Counted from the stretch's first letter, positions 36,960-46,155 are shown. The stretch: 64,000 bases of DNA from Aidingimonas lacisalsi (GCF_008079445.1 NZ_VRYH01000003.1:299648-363647); one strand, 5' to 3'. Numbers and translations: made by a program. The notes: generated by a model from the letters alone, not told the origin.

Positions 36960-36995
36960 CGCCCTCGGCCCCTCATGGCCGGGGGCGTTTTCTTT
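36960..36995 (+). terminator. Rho-independent terminator after the tRNA-Lys pair
   Basis: An 11-bp GC stem (36960-36970 with 36977-36987, one G-T pair) with loop CCTCAT, followed by TTTTCTTT. It ends the tRNA transcript before the nadA control region. Confidence 0.9.
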
Positions 36996-37043
36996 GGGCG
37001 GCATCGCCAGCCGGTCGTGTGCTACCCGTCTGACTCGGCAGTT

Positions 37044-37127
37044 ACGATTTCTTGGTCTCAAAAGGGAGAAATCGTGCTAACTTCTGGTCTAGAATGATAG
37101 CAGGCGAAATCGTGCGGGAGTCGCACG
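37044..37127 (+). promoter_or_regulatory. nadA upstream control region with three GAAATCGT boxes
   Basis: ACGATTTC (37044-37051) is the exact reverse complement of GAAATCGT at 37068-37075. The longer form GAAATCGTGC occurs at 37068-37077 and again at 37106-37115. A -10-like TAGAAT lies at 37090-37095, so the boxes sit around a possible promoter. A hairpin CGTGCG-GGAGT-CGCACG (37111-37127) overlaps the third box. The pattern fits repeated operator sites or alternative RNA hairpins before nadA. No such box is seen before nadC. Confidence 0.55.
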
Positions 37128-37223
37128 GTTCTACGTCAGGGGCGTCGCTCGGGCAGAGAGTCCGTGGCAGGCGCATCTGGTGCCATGCAGGGGGAGCCCC
37201 TGCCAGTCGCAGTGGTAGACACG

Positions 37224-38252
37224 ATGACGATCATGACCTCTCGAGCCGAGGTGCGCGAGTACCTGGCCCGCGCCTATTGCCCGACGCGGATTCCCGCCGA
37301 GGATGAGGCGCGTATCGACGAAATCAAGCGCCTTTTGCATGAACGCAATGCCGTGCTGGTGGCGCATTACTACACCGACGATGCCATTCAACAGCTTGCC
37401 GAAGATACCGGTGGCTGTGTGGCGGATTCCCTGGAAATGGCCCGCTTTGGCGCTCGCCATGAGGCATCGACGCTGGTCGTGGCCGGCGTGCGTTTCATGG
37501 GAGAAACGGCCAAGATTCTCTCGCCTGAGAAGCGGGTATTGATGCCAACGCTGGAAGCGACCTGTTCGCTGGATGAAGGGTGCCCTCCCGATGAGTTCAG
37601 TGCCTTCTGTGATGCGCATCCCGACCGCACCGTAGTGGTCTACGCCAATACTTCAGCAGCTGTGAAGGCTCGCGCCGACTGGGTCGTCACGTCTTCCATC
37701 GCCGTCGACGTGATCGAGTACCTGCAGGCTCGCGGAGAAAAAATCCTATGGGCACCGGACAAGCACCTGGGGCATTACATTCGCGAGAAAACCGGTGCCG
37801 ACATGCTGTTGTGGGATGGTGCCTGCATCGTTCATGAAGAGTTCAAGGCCAAGGGAATCGAGGACCTCAAGTCGCTCTACCCCGATGCCGCAGTGCTCGT
37901 TCATCCAGAATCGCCAGCGTCGGTCGTTGATATCGCTGATGTGACAGGCTCGACCTCGCAATTGATTCAGGCCGCCAAGTCGCTGCCGAACGAGCAGTTG
38001 ATCGTGGCCACCGACCGCGGCATCTTCTTCAAGATGCAGCAGGCCGTACCGGATAAGATGCTATTCGAAGCGCCTACCGGCGGGAAAGGGGCGACTTGCA
38101 AGAGCTGCGCCCACTGCCCCTGGATGGCCATGAATGCCCTGGATAATCTGGCGGGCTCTTTGCGCCACCTGGACGGCGAGATACTCGTCGACGACGGGCT
38201 GCGCCAACGAGCACTGAAACCGCTGGAGCGGATGCTCAACTTCAATTCCTGA
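37224..38252 (+). CDS. nadA: Quinolinate synthase
   Basis: A 342-residue [4Fe-4S] enzyme that condenses iminoaspartate and dihydroxyacetone phosphate to quinolinate for NAD synthesis. Family blocks: [31 protein letters not shown]. The three cluster cysteines lie in [21 protein letters not shown] and [13 protein letters not shown]. The start at 37224 aligns with the E. coli N-terminus; an in-frame GTG at 37164 and an ATG at 37185 would add up to 20 residues. Quinolinate would pass to NadC, encoded at 46819. nadB is not in the window. Confidence 0.95.
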   Translation: MTIMTSRAEVREYLARAYCPTRIPAEDEARIDEIKRLLHERNAVLVAHYYTDDAIQQLAEDTGGCVADSLEMARFGARHEASTLVVAGVRFMGETAKILSPEKRVLMPTLEATCSLDEGCPPDEFSAFCDAHPDRTVVVYANTSAAVKARADWVVTSSIAVDVIEYLQARGEKILWAPDKHLGHYIREKTGADMLLWDGACIVHEEFKAKGIEDLKSLYPDAAVLVHPESPASVVDIADVTGSTSQLIQAAKSLPNEQLIVATDRGIFFKMQQAVPDKMLFEAPTGGKGATCKSCAHCPWMAMNALDNLAGSLRHLDGEILVDDGLRQRALKPLERMLNFNS

Positions 38253-38305
38253 GTAACGCGCGGTGCAGTTCGTGACGAGGTCGTGGGTATTGTCATGCTC
38301 GTGGC

Positions 38306-39754
38306 TTAGAACTGCTCCAGGGTTTCGCGATAGTCGAGGAAATCCTTGCGGCGTTGTTCGATGCGCTGCAGTAGCCTGGTGTTTCCTTCGCGGGTGGCAA
38401 CGTCGTCAGCGATGTCGAGTTGGCGAATGGCGCGATCGATCCGGCCGGTGAGTTGCAGTTCTTCCGCACGTGCCAGATGTCCCCAGCCGTTGCGACCGGT
38501 ATTGCCGGCGGCTTCCGTCAGCAGAATGAAAATTTGCGGGTCTTCGGGACGATTATCGGCCAGGTTGCGAAGCAGGTCGTAGGCTTGTTCCGGGTCACTT
38601 TGCAGCAGGGCTTCCGCCTGCAATAGCTGGGTCGGCGTATGGCCTGGGAATAACCGCAGTAAACGCTGGGCACGGCTTTGGGTTTCCTCATGGTTACCTG
38701 CATCCAGGGCCACTTCAACGGCAGTGGCGGGTATCATGGTCAGGTCGGGAAGCTCGGTCGCCAATTGGTCGAGACGATTGAGTGCGCCTTGCAGGTCGCC
38801 GCGTTCAGCACTGACCAGTGCCTCGAGATAGCGGCGTGCCTCCGGGGCCGGGTCGCTCTGGGCCAGGCGTGTGATTGCCTGGTTCGGGTCATTGCGGTGT
38901 AAATCCAGTAGTGCCCGGGCTCGGATCATGTCGTATTGTGGCGTAGCGTCTCGGCGATTGGATACGCTCAGTTGTGCAGCCCGTGCTTGTGTATCGCTGA
39001 TGCGGGACTCCGTGACGGGGTGCGTAAGCAGGAACTCTGGCGGGTTCCCGCCTTGCAAGCTGGCCATGCGTTGCATCGAGCGGAACATCTCGACCATTGC
39101 GTTGGGGTCGAAACCGGCTTCGGCCAAGGCCCGTAGACCGACGCGGTCGGCTTCCTGTTCGTAGCGGCGTGAATAGGCCAGCTGATCCTGCAGGAAAGCG
39201 GCTTGCGATCCCATGGCAGTGGCAATGCCCGCTTGTCCGCCACCGCCGGCGGCAATCAGCATGCCGGCAAGCAGGGCGGCCATGGTGGGGAGCTGGGTCT
39301 CTTCGGCCCGCTGTTGCTGTCGGGCGTGGTGGCGCTGCGAAATGTGGCCCAGTTCGTGGGCCAGTACCGAGGCAAAGGCATCTTCGCTGTCGGCGAAGGA
39401 GAACAACCCGGCATTGACCCCGATGATGCCTCCGGGAACGGCAAACGCATTCAAGAGCCGGCTGTCGATCAACGTGACCAGGGGCTGAATATTGCTCAAG
39501 TCACTGTGTGGTAATAAACGGTTCACCAGCGACTCGACATAATGCTGGCTGATGGGATCCTGCCAGCTCGGTGCCTGGGCGCGGAATTGACGTAGCCAGG
39601 CGCGTCCGAGACGGTACTCTTCCTGGGTCGCGGTGCTGCCGCCGGTTGAGCCGAGTTGTGGCAGGCCATAATCACTGGTTTGTGCGAAAACCGGCAAGGC
39701 GCTGACAATGAGCAGGCCAGTGGCGGCGACACAAGGAAAAATGAAGCGTCTCAT
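38306..39754 (-). CDS. bepA: Periplasmic M48 metalloprotease/chaperone with TPR tail
   Basis: A 482-residue protein with a signal peptide (about 1-25), an M48 peptidase domain with the zinc motif HELGH and distal EQEADRVG, and a C-terminal TPR region (about 300-470). This is the BepA/YfgC layout; BepA helps LptD and BAM assembly in the outer membrane and degrades misassembled substrates. GGAGGA precedes the chosen ATG; longer upstream reading lacks a site. It is divergent from the tusA-perM pair; in E. coli bepA and perM are also neighbours. bamC, another BAM component, lies 3 kb away. Confidence 0.93.
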   Translation of the reverse strand: MRRFIFPCVAATGLLIVSALPVFAQTSDYGLPQLGSTGGSTATQEEYRLGRAWLRQFRAQAPSWQDPISQHYVESLVNRLLPHSDLSNIQPLVTLIDSRLLNAFAVPGGIIGVNAGLFSFADSEDAFASVLAHELGHISQRHHARQQQRAEETQLPTMAALLAGMLIAAGGGGQAGIATAMGSQAAFLQDQLAYSRRYEQEADRVGLRALAEAGFDPNAMVEMFRSMQRMASLQGGNPPEFLLTHPVTESRISDTQARAAQLSVSNRRDATPQYDMIRARALLDLHRNDPNQAITRLAQSDPAPEARRYLEALVSAERGDLQGALNRLDQLATELPDLTMIPATAVEVALDAGNHEETQSRAQRLLRLFPGHTPTQLLQAEALLQSDPEQAYDLLRNLADNRPEDPQIFILLTEAAGNTGRNGWGHLARAEELQLTGRIDRAIRQLDIADDVATREGNTRLLQRIEQRRKDFLDYRETLEQF

Positions 39755-39896
39755 GTTCCTCCTCGCAGGTTCGGCTGACGGCAGACAGGACTTGGCTTTT
39801 GACATTGATTCTTCCGCCAAAGTGCCTGTAAATTTCGAAAGCGTATCGTCGGCGTCGTACGGCGGTGACATTATGGTCCTTTTTCCGGGAGTTAGC

Positions 39897-40148
39897 ATGG
39901 TCCTGCAACCCGATGATGTGCTTGATGCCTGTGGCCTGCCCTGTCCACTGCCGCTGCTCAAGGCCAAGCAAGCGCTCTCGCGTATGTCTGCGGGAGAAGT
40001 ACTGGAGGTCATGGCAACCGACGCTGGCTCCTGGCGTGACTTCGAGACGTTCGTCGCCCAGACCGACCACGTCATGGAGGCGCGTGAGACGCGCGATGAC
40101 GTATATTACTACTGGATTCGCAAGGGGGATGGGGAGCCGCTGGCATGA
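39897..40148 (+). CDS. TusA/YedF-like sulfur carrier
   Basis: An 83-residue SirA/TusA-fold protein with the signature CGLPCPLPLLKAKQAL, in which the CPxP cysteine would carry a persulfide. The gene overlaps perM by 4 bases (ATGA), so the two are coupled. TusA proper feeds sulfur to tRNA 2-thiolation; YedF-like paralogues have less certain roles, and without partners here I cannot say which this is. GGGAG precedes the ATG at 39897. Placement between bepA and perM differs from E. coli. Confidence 0.87.
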   Translation: MVLQPDDVLDACGLPCPLPLLKAKQALSRMSAGEVLEVMATDAGSWRDFETFVAQTDHVMEARETRDDVYYYWIRKGDGEPLA

Positions 40149-41245
40149 CTCTCCGCAAACTCCTGAAAAACTGGATCGAACGCTATTTTTCCGATGAAGA
40201 GGCGGTGATCCTGCTGGTGGTGCTGATACTGGGGTTTGCGGCCGTCATCTGGTTCGGTCGTATGCTGGCTCCGTTCTTTACCGCACTGGTCATCGCCTTT
40301 CTGCTGCAAGGGGCCGTCAATTGGCTGATGCGTATCGGGATACCGAAAATGCTGGCCGTCATGGTGGTCTTTCTAGGTTTCGTCGGTTTGCTGATGGCTG
40401 TGGCATTGCTGCTCATGCCATTGATCTGGAATCAGCTGGTCAGCTTGGTGCAGGAAGCGCCTCGCATGTTCGCTAGTGGTCAGCAGCTTCTGGATGACAT
40501 CCAGGAGCGATACCCGCACCTCGTCACACCCGACCAGATCCAGAACTGGATCGATGTAGCCGGTCGCGAACTCACCCAGGTCGGGCAGCGTGCATTGACC
40601 CTGTCCCTGGCATCACTTGGTAACTTGATGGATTTGATCATTTACCTGGTGTTGGTGCCGATCCTGGTATTTTTCATGTTGAAAGACAGTGATCGACTGG
40701 TCGGCTTCATGCTGTCTCTGTTGCCGCAGAAGCGCACGCTGATGTCGCGGATCTGGCAGGAGATGGATGATCAGATTGCCAACTACGTGCGTGGTAAGTT
40801 CATCGAGATCTTCATCGTCGGATGTGCGGCGTTTCTGACGTTCGGGTATTTCGGGTTGCCCTATACGGCGTTGTTGGCTGTGATGGTGGGGTTCTCCGTG
40901 CTGGTACCGTACATCGGAGCCGCAGTGGCTACGTTACCGGTCGCTGCAGTGGCCGGCTTCCACTTTGGCATGGGTGACCAGTTCGTCTACGTGCTGATCG
41001 CCTATGGCGTGCTGCAGGCGCTGGATGGCAATGTTCTGGTCCCCATCCTGTTTTCCGAGGCCGTCAACCTCCATCCCGTATCGATCATTCTGGCCGTGCT
41101 GTTCTTCGGCGGAATCTGGGGCTTCTGGGGGATCTTTTTCGCGATCCCCCTGGCCACGTTGTTGAAAGCGTTGGTCTACGCCTGGCCGCGTGGCATCAAA
41201 CACCGGGGTGATCAGAAGGCACGGGAGGCGTTGGCTGAAGAGTAA
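40145..41245 (+). CDS. perM: PerM-type AI-2E-family permease
   Basis: A 366-residue membrane protein of the AI-2E transporter family with about seven to eight helices. The middle has the soluble-looking region LVSLVQEAPRMFASGQQLLDD, and the family motif GFSVLVPYIGAAVATLP is at about 250-266. PerM is the E. coli neighbour of bepA, and its role is poorly defined. The C-terminus is basic (WPRGIKHRGDQK). Start overlaps the TusA-like stop; its own stop lies 3 bases from the convergent bcp stop. Confidence 0.9.
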   Translation: MTLRKLLKNWIERYFSDEEAVILLVVLILGFAAVIWFGRMLAPFFTALVIAFLLQGAVNWLMRIGIPKMLAVMVVFLGFVGLLMAVALLLMPLIWNQLVSLVQEAPRMFASGQQLLDDIQERYPHLVTPDQIQNWIDVAGRELTQVGQRALTLSLASLGNLMDLIIYLVLVPILVFFMLKDSDRLVGFMLSLLPQKRTLMSRIWQEMDDQIANYVRGKFIEIFIVGCAAFLTFGYFGLPYTALLAVMVGFSVLVPYIGAAVATLPVAAVAGFHFGMGDQFVYVLIAYGVLQALDGNVLVPILFSEAVNLHPVSIILAVLFFGGIWGFWGIFFAIPLATLLKALVYAWPRGIKHRGDQKAREALAEE

Positions 41246-41248
41246 GGG

Positions 41249-41722
41249 CTAGCCGGCATGCAACGACTGGGCGGCTGATAGCACGTCGTCGACATGGCCA
41301 GGTACCTTGACGCCTCGCCATTCACGGGCCAGCTTGCCATCCGTGTCGATCAGGAAGGTACTGCGTTCGATGCCGACGTGTTCCTTGCCATACATTTTTT
41401 TCGTCTTGAGAACATCGAACAGTTGGCACAGCGTCTCATCCTTGTCGGAGATCAGCTCGAAGTTGAAGGCTTGCTTTGCCTTGAAGTTTTCCTGCGCACG
41501 GATACCGTCGCGAGATACGCCGAGAATCACCGTATTGGCGGCATCGAAAGCCTCTTTGCGGTCGCGAAAGTCGCCGCCCTCCGTGGTGCAGCCGGGGGTG
41601 CTGGCCTTGGGGTAGAAGTAGATGACTACCTGCTTGCCCTGCAGGTCTGAGAAGGCGATGGTGTTGTCTCCGGTCGCGGAGACGGTGAAATCGGGAACGG
41701 GTTGACCGACGCTGACGCTCAT
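41249..41722 (-). CDS. bcp: Thiol peroxidase of the Bcp/PrxQ type
   Basis: A 157-residue peroxiredoxin with the peroxidatic cysteine C45 in KASTPGCTTEGGDFRD. The E. coli-type resolving Cys at position 50 is replaced by glycine, but C99 (DETLCQLF) remains, so the disulfide partner may differ. It reduces hydroperoxides with thioredoxin or another thiol. GGAG lies 6 bases before the ATG at 41722; an adjacent TTG is less likely. It is divergent from dapA, matching the E. coli bcp-dapA-bamC-purC neighbourhood except that gcvR is missing. Confidence 0.94.
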   Translation of the reverse strand: MSVSVGQPVPDFTVSATGDNTIAFSDLQGKQVVIYFYPKASTPGCTTEGGDFRDRKEAFDAANTVILGVSRDGIRAQENFKAKQAFNFELISDKDETLCQLFDVLKTKKMYGKEHVGIERSTFLIDTDGKLAREWRGVKVPGHVDDVLSAAQSLHAG

Positions 41723-41744
41723 CAAAAACTCCTTGAATGATACG

Positions 41745-41759
41745 ATCTGAGCCTCAGAT
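41745..41759. repeat. 15-base near-perfect palindrome in the bcp promoter region
   Basis: ATCTGAG-C-CTCAGAT. On the minus strand it lies between TTGCGT and the bcp ribosome-binding site, roughly where -35 and -10 elements would be. Possible operator for bcp. Confidence 0.4.
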
Positions 41760-41943
41760 TACACGCAACCGCTGCGCTGCTGTAAAGTACCAGACATCTG
41801 CACTGCAGGCGCCGGGGCCAGTGAGTTCTGTACAGGCTTTCATCGCCTGAGTACCATCTAACCCTTGGGCGCCATGCGATGGCGAGTTTGGACGTCATTC
41901 CAATCGGTAAAGGTCGGCCAACGATTCGTAGAGGACAAGCAGG

Positions 41944-42828
41944 ATGATCACAGGCAGCATCGTCGCCTTGGCGACACCGATGAAGGCGGATGGGAGCATA
42001 GACTGGGAGGCATTGCGTCGGCTGGTGGACTTCCATCTTGACAATGGCACCGATGGCATTGCCGCCGCAGGCACGACGGGCGAGCCGACAACCATGTCGT
42101 TCGCCGAGCACTTCGACGTGATTCGCACCGTGGTCGAGGAGGTGAATGGGCGTATTCCGGTCATTGCCGGTACTGGGGCCAACGCGACCTCTGAAGCCGT
42201 CGAGCTGGCACGTTATGCCAAGGAGGTCGGTGCTGATTATTGCCTGTCGGTGTGTCCGTATTACAACAAGCCGACTCAGGAAGGCCTGTATCAGCATTTC
42301 AAGGCAGTCGCGGAAGGTGCCGACATGCCTGTGATTCTCTATAACGTGCCGGGGCGGACCTGCTCGGATCTGTATAACGAAACCGTATTCCGCTTGGCCG
42401 AGCTGAACAATATCGTGGGTCTCAAAGATGCGACGGGCAACCTCGAACGTGCCGAGGAGCTCGTCGATCGTCTCAAGGGTAGTGATTTCATGCTCTACTC
42501 CGGTGATGACGCGACAGCCTGTGACTTCATGTTGATGGGAGGTCATGGCGATATTTCCGTCACGGCCAATGTCGCTCCGCGTTCGATGCATGAACTCTGT
42601 CGGGCTGCAGTTGCCGGAGATACCGACAGCGCGCATCAGATCAATACTCGCTTGATGCCGCTGCATACGCTGCTGGGCATCGAGGCCAATCCGATACCGG
42701 TAAAATGGGCCCTCAATCGTATGGGCTATGTCGATACCGGTATCCGCCTACCGATGACATGGTTATCCGAAAAGTACCACTCCACGGTTGGTGAGGCTCT
42801 GCAGATGGCCGGTGTCGTTGATGCCTGA
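41944..42828 (+). CDS. dapA: 4-hydroxy-tetrahydrodipicolinate synthase
   Basis: A 294-residue TIM-barrel lyase that condenses pyruvate with aspartate semialdehyde in lysine and diaminopimelate synthesis. The Schiff-base lysine is K161 (VGLKDATGN), and Y133 (ILYNVPGRT) and the [10 protein letters not shown] loop complete the site. Length matches E. coli DapA (292). It leads a gene run dapA-bamC-MBL-purC. In ectoine producers aspartate semialdehyde is also the ectoine precursor, so this enzyme competes for it. Confidence 0.97.
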   Translation: MITGSIVALATPMKADGSIDWEALRRLVDFHLDNGTDGIAAAGTTGEPTTMSFAEHFDVIRTVVEEVNGRIPVIAGTGANATSEAVELARYAKEVGADYCLSVCPYYNKPTQEGLYQHFKAVAEGADMPVILYNVPGRTCSDLYNETVFRLAELNNIVGLKDATGNLERAEELVDRLKGSDFMLYSGDDATACDFMLMGGHGDISVTANVAPRSMHELCRAAVAGDTDSAHQINTRLMPLHTLLGIEANPIPVKWALNRMGYVDTGIRLPMTWLSEKYHSTVGEALQMAGVVDA

Positions 42829-42874
42829 TATGCAGTGCCTGCAAGCCCGTGAACCGAACCCACAAGGTGGATGC

Positions 42875-43852
42875 ATGAAACCTGCGCTGAAATGGATGCC
42901 GCTGGTCGTGGCGATTGCTCTTGCGGCAAGCGGCTGCGCTAGTGATGAGGGTTACTATCACGACCGCGACATCGATTACACCGAGGCCGAGATGGCGCCT
43001 CCGTTGACGTTGCCGGAGTCGCGCAATACCAGTGACTATCGCAATGCAATGCCGGTGCCGGCAGTCAACGGTACGTTCAGTTCGGCCTCAGACGGTCGGT
43101 TCGAGCCACCGCGACCTCAGCCGATGGGTGGTAGCTCCCTGCGCGATTTTGTCGAGGCACGTGAAATGGGAGATGACCGGTGGTTACTGGTCTCTCTGGA
43201 GCCGGCAACGCTCTGGCCACAACTGGAAGCCTTTGTCGAGCGCCAAGGTATGAGAGTGTCGTCTAGCGATCCTCAGCGCGGCATGCTGGAGACGTCTCGA
43301 GGCACGCTACGCGTTCGCCAGGGAATCGGCGCCAATGCCAGCGAGGTTCGTTGCACTCAGGGTGGTGCGGTCGCCGAAAACTGCCTGTCGTCATTGCACG
43401 ACTACTTGAAAGGTCAGGGACAAACGGCCAGTAACTCGGCCTTGGCCAGTGAGCGTCGTAGCAATACCGAGGAGTCCGGGCCCAGCATTCAGCGCGACGG
43501 GGAAGAGTGGGTGTTGATGCTGAACGCCACATCTACCGATCGAGTCTGGGCCGAGCTCAGCCATCAGCTCAATGAATATTTCGACCAGGAAGGGCGTCAG
43601 ATGCTGGTCGAGGAGAACCCGCAGAGCGGGGAGTTCCTGATCGATTACATGACGATGACGGAACGTGAGCGTGGGTTCGTGTCGATCGTGTTCAGTCCCG
43701 ATGTGCGTCAAACGCCACAGCGCCTGCGCTTGAGCGTCGAGGCTGCCTCGTCGGGGGGCACGGTGGTGCGTGCCACGAATGCAAGCGAGAAGCCGTTCAC
43801 CGAAGCGGATGCCCGTGAACTGCTCGATGAGCTGGCAACACTACTGCGCTGA
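42875..43852 (+). CDS. bamC: Outer-membrane assembly lipoprotein BamC
   Basis: A 325-residue lipoprotein with signal and lipobox AASGC (Cys near residue 20). The mature part has an unstructured N-terminal tail (about 22-80), then two helix-grip domains (about 85-190 and 215-320; ARELLDELATLLR at the end). This is the NlpB/BamC layout, a stalk-like part of the BAM complex. AAGGTGG precedes the ATG at 42875. Directly after dapA, as in E. coli. Its stop overlaps the next gene's start as TGATG. Confidence 0.87.
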   Translation: MKPALKWMPLVVAIALAASGCASDEGYYHDRDIDYTEAEMAPPLTLPESRNTSDYRNAMPVPAVNGTFSSASDGRFEPPRPQPMGGSSLRDFVEAREMGDDRWLLVSLEPATLWPQLEAFVERQGMRVSSSDPQRGMLETSRGTLRVRQGIGANASEVRCTQGGAVAENCLSSLHDYLKGQGQTASNSALASERRSNTEESGPSIQRDGEEWVLMLNATSTDRVWAELSHQLNEYFDQEGRQMLVEENPQSGEFLIDYMTMTERERGFVSIVFSPDVRQTPQRLRLSVEAASSGGTVVRATNASEKPFTEADARELLDELATLLR

Positions 43853-44667
43853 TGTTGACCGGGTCCGCTGGCGAATTCTCCGACGGTACAATGCCGTCAA
43901 CCGGGTTGCATTTCGCCTCGCTGGGAAGTGGCAGCAAGGGGAATGCGACCCTGGTCAGCGATGGTGAGACCCATGTCCTGGTCGACTGTGGTTTCGCCAT
44001 GCGTGATGCCGAACGGCGTCTGGCGGATCTGGGGATGACGGCCGCTCACCTCGATGCCATCTTGCTGTCCCACGAGCATGGCGATCATATACGGGGAGTC
44101 GGCGCATTGGCGCGGCGGCACGGTTTGCCTGTCTATCTGACACCGGGTACGTGGTTGTCGAAACGTCTGGGCAACGTGCCGTACCACCACTGGATTACGC
44201 CGCAATCTCGATTCGCTATCAATGGGCTGGAAATCGATCCGGTCACTATCCCTCATGATGCTCGAGAACCGGTACAATTTCGCTTCCGCGCCAGAGATCG
44301 CACGCTTGGCATACTGACTGACCTCGGCTATTCCAGTCGTCACGTCGTGGATTCCTTCCAGGGCTGCGATGCGTTGATCCTGGAATGCAATCATGATCGC
44401 CGTATGTTAGCGGATGGCCCTTATCCCGCTCAGCTAAAACGTCGAGTAGGCGGTCATTGGGGACACTTGGCCAATACCCAGGCGGCGGAACTGCTGTGTG
44501 CGTTAGGATTGGATCGGTTGCAGCGTATCGTTTGCTCCCATCTGTCGGAACAAAACAATCATCCCGAGCGGGTGCTGGAGGCGCTGGTTCCTCTGCTCGA
44601 TGGTGATGAATCACGGCTGAGCGTCGCCACCCAGGATCGCTGCCTCGACTGGCAACGCATCAGCTAA
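43852..44667 (+). CDS. Metallo-beta-lactamase-fold hydrolase, WalJ/YycJ-like
   Basis: A 271-residue cytoplasmic MBL-fold protein. SLGSGSKGNATLVSDG at the N-terminus and SHEHGDHIRG, the zinc-binding HxHxDH motif, are typical of the YycJ/WalJ group, probable exonucleases or phosphodiesterases. GHLANTQAAELL lies in the C-terminal half. The first ATG (43852) overlaps the bamC stop; a second at 43891 would remove 13 unconserved residues and may be the real start. It sits between bamC and purC, a place not occupied in E. coli. Confidence 0.88.
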   Translation: MLTGSAGEFSDGTMPSTGLHFASLGSGSKGNATLVSDGETHVLVDCGFAMRDAERRLADLGMTAAHLDAILLSHEHGDHIRGVGALARRHGLPVYLTPGTWLSKRLGNVPYHHWITPQSRFAINGLEIDPVTIPHDAREPVQFRFRARDRTLGILTDLGYSSRHVVDSFQGCDALILECNHDRRMLADGPYPAQLKRRVGGHWGHLANTQAAELLCALGLDRLQRIVCSHLSEQNNHPERVLEALVPLLDGDESRLSVATQDRCLDWQRIS

Positions 44668-44688
44668 CTCGGTATTTCGGAGACCCCC

Positions 44689-45399
44689 ATGGAAAAGCGT
44701 CAAGAACTCTATGCCGGCAAGGCGAAATCGGTGTATTACAGCGATGACCCGGAGCGGTTGATTCTGCATTTCCGCGACGATACCAGCGCCTTCGATGGCG
44801 AGAAGAAAGAGTCGCTGGCCCGCAAGGGCATGGTCAACAATAAGTTCAATGCCTATATCATGGGCAAGCTCGAAGCGGCGGGGATTCCCACCCATTTCGA
44901 CGGCTTGCTCAATGACACGGAATGCGTCGTCAAGAAGCTCGACATGCTCCCCGTGGAATGCGTTGTACGCAATCTCTCCGCCGGTGGTCTCTGTCGGCGT
45001 CTCGGTGTCGAGGAGGGACTGGAACTCAATCCTCCAACCTATGAACTGTTCCTCAAGGACGATGCGCAACACGACCCCATGATCAATGAATCGTTGGCGG
45101 AGACCTTCGGTTGGGCGACATCGGCGCAACTGGCGGAAATGAAGCGCTTGACCTATCGCGTCAATGATGTCCTCAAGCAGTTGTTTCTCGATGGCGATAT
45201 GCTGCTGGTGGATTACAAGCTCGAATTCGGCGTATTCCACAACGAGATCGTGCTCGGGGATGAGTTTTCACCCGATGGCTGCCGGCTCTGGGATGCCAAC
45301 ACCCGCGAAAAGCTCGACAAGGATCGATTCCGTCAGGGACTTGGTGGCGTGATTGAGGCCTACGAGGAAGTGGGCAGGCGGCTTGGTATCACGTTCTGA
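44689..45399 (+). CDS. purC: SAICAR synthase
   Basis: A 236-residue phosphoribosylaminoimidazole-succinocarboxamide synthase, purine pathway. Family blocks: [20 protein letters not shown] at the N-terminus, [17 protein letters not shown], and DYKLEFG with [13 protein letters not shown]. Length matches E. coli PurC (237). GGAG precedes the ATG. With purL it is the second purine gene in the window, 10 kb apart. Convergent with trmO. Confidence 0.97.
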   Translation: MEKRQELYAGKAKSVYYSDDPERLILHFRDDTSAFDGEKKESLARKGMVNNKFNAYIMGKLEAAGIPTHFDGLLNDTECVVKKLDMLPVECVVRNLSAGGLCRRLGVEEGLELNPPTYELFLKDDAQHDPMINESLAETFGWATSAQLAEMKRLTYRVNDVLKQLFLDGDMLLVDYKLEFGVFHNEIVLGDEFSPDGCRLWDANTREKLDKDRFRQGLGGVIEAYEEVGRRLGITF

Positions 45400-45411
45400 T
45401 GCGCATCCTGT

Positions 45412-46155
45412 TCAGGTCATGATGAGATCGGTAACGACCATGAACACCGTGCCATCTTCATCCTGGCGAGCTTGAAAGTGGATATCGAGGTCACGCAGGC
45501 GTAGTCCATGGCGTCGGTTCTCGGCGCCCTTTCGATAGGCTGGACGAGGATCCTGGGCGAGCACTTGAACGATCAACTCGCGCAGGGTGTCCCGGTCATT
45601 GCGCTCGGTGAGAACTGCCTCGGCTGCCTGGCTGAATTGCACCGGACACATGGCTGGCGGTACGTCGGCATAACCGGCCCGTGCCTCGGAGGGGGTCTCG
45701 GCCCATGGCAAATGTGGCTTGATGTCCACGACGGGCGTTCCATCGACGAGGTCGTGCCCTCGTAACGCCAGCCGTACTCCTTGCCTGGTGTCGATGGCAA
45801 CCAGTTCGACCAGAGACAGTCCCAAGCGATTTGGACGATGAGTGCTGCGGCTGGCGAACACTCCGATCCTGGCATTGCCGCCCAGGCGAGGCGGGCGGAT
45901 CAATGGCGTCCAGCGGGTGGGGCTGCGATGGAAGACGAAGGTCACCCACAAATGGCTGAATGCTTCCAGACCACGGACCGTCAAAGGGTCGTCATAGGGC
46001 GGCAGCATGACCAGCGTGGCACGTGCGGCCCTGGCAAGCCCCGGCTGACGGGGGATACCGAACTTGTCCGGATAATCGCTTTCGATGCGACCAATGGCAT
46101 CGATGGAAAAGGTGTGCGCGGAATTGGGGGCATCGGCATGTGTCATGAATGGCAT
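45412..46155 (-). CDS. trmO: tRNA (N6-threonylcarbamoyladenosine37-N6)-methyltransferase
   Basis: A 247-residue YaeB/TrmO-type SAM methyltransferase that methylates t6A37 in some tRNAs. The N-terminal TsaA-type beta-barrel has GRIESDYPDKFGIPRQPG and VFASRSTHRPNRLGLSLVEL, and DIKPHLPWAET. The C-terminal domain carries DPRPAYRKG. t6A itself needs TsaB, encoded at 54604. Start at 46155; a second ATG at 46146 is possible and neither has a good ribosome site. Confidence 0.93.
   Translation of the reverse strand: MPFMTHADAPNSAHTFSIDAIGRIESDYPDKFGIPRQPGLARAARATLVMLPPYDDPLTVRGLEAFSHLWVTFVFHRSPTRWTPLIRPPRLGGNARIGVFASRSTHRPNRLGLSLVELVAIDTRQGVRLALRGHDLVDGTPVVDIKPHLPWAETPSEARAGYADVPPAMCPVQFSQAAEAVLTERNDRDTLRELIVQVLAQDPRPAYRKGAENRRHGLRLRDLDIHFQARQDEDGTVFMVVTDLIMT

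Noticed and set aside
36743..36960. Integration (att) site at the tandem tRNA-Lys genes
   Set aside because: No integrase, no partial tRNA repeat and no accessory genes follow. nadA and other core genes come directly after the terminator.
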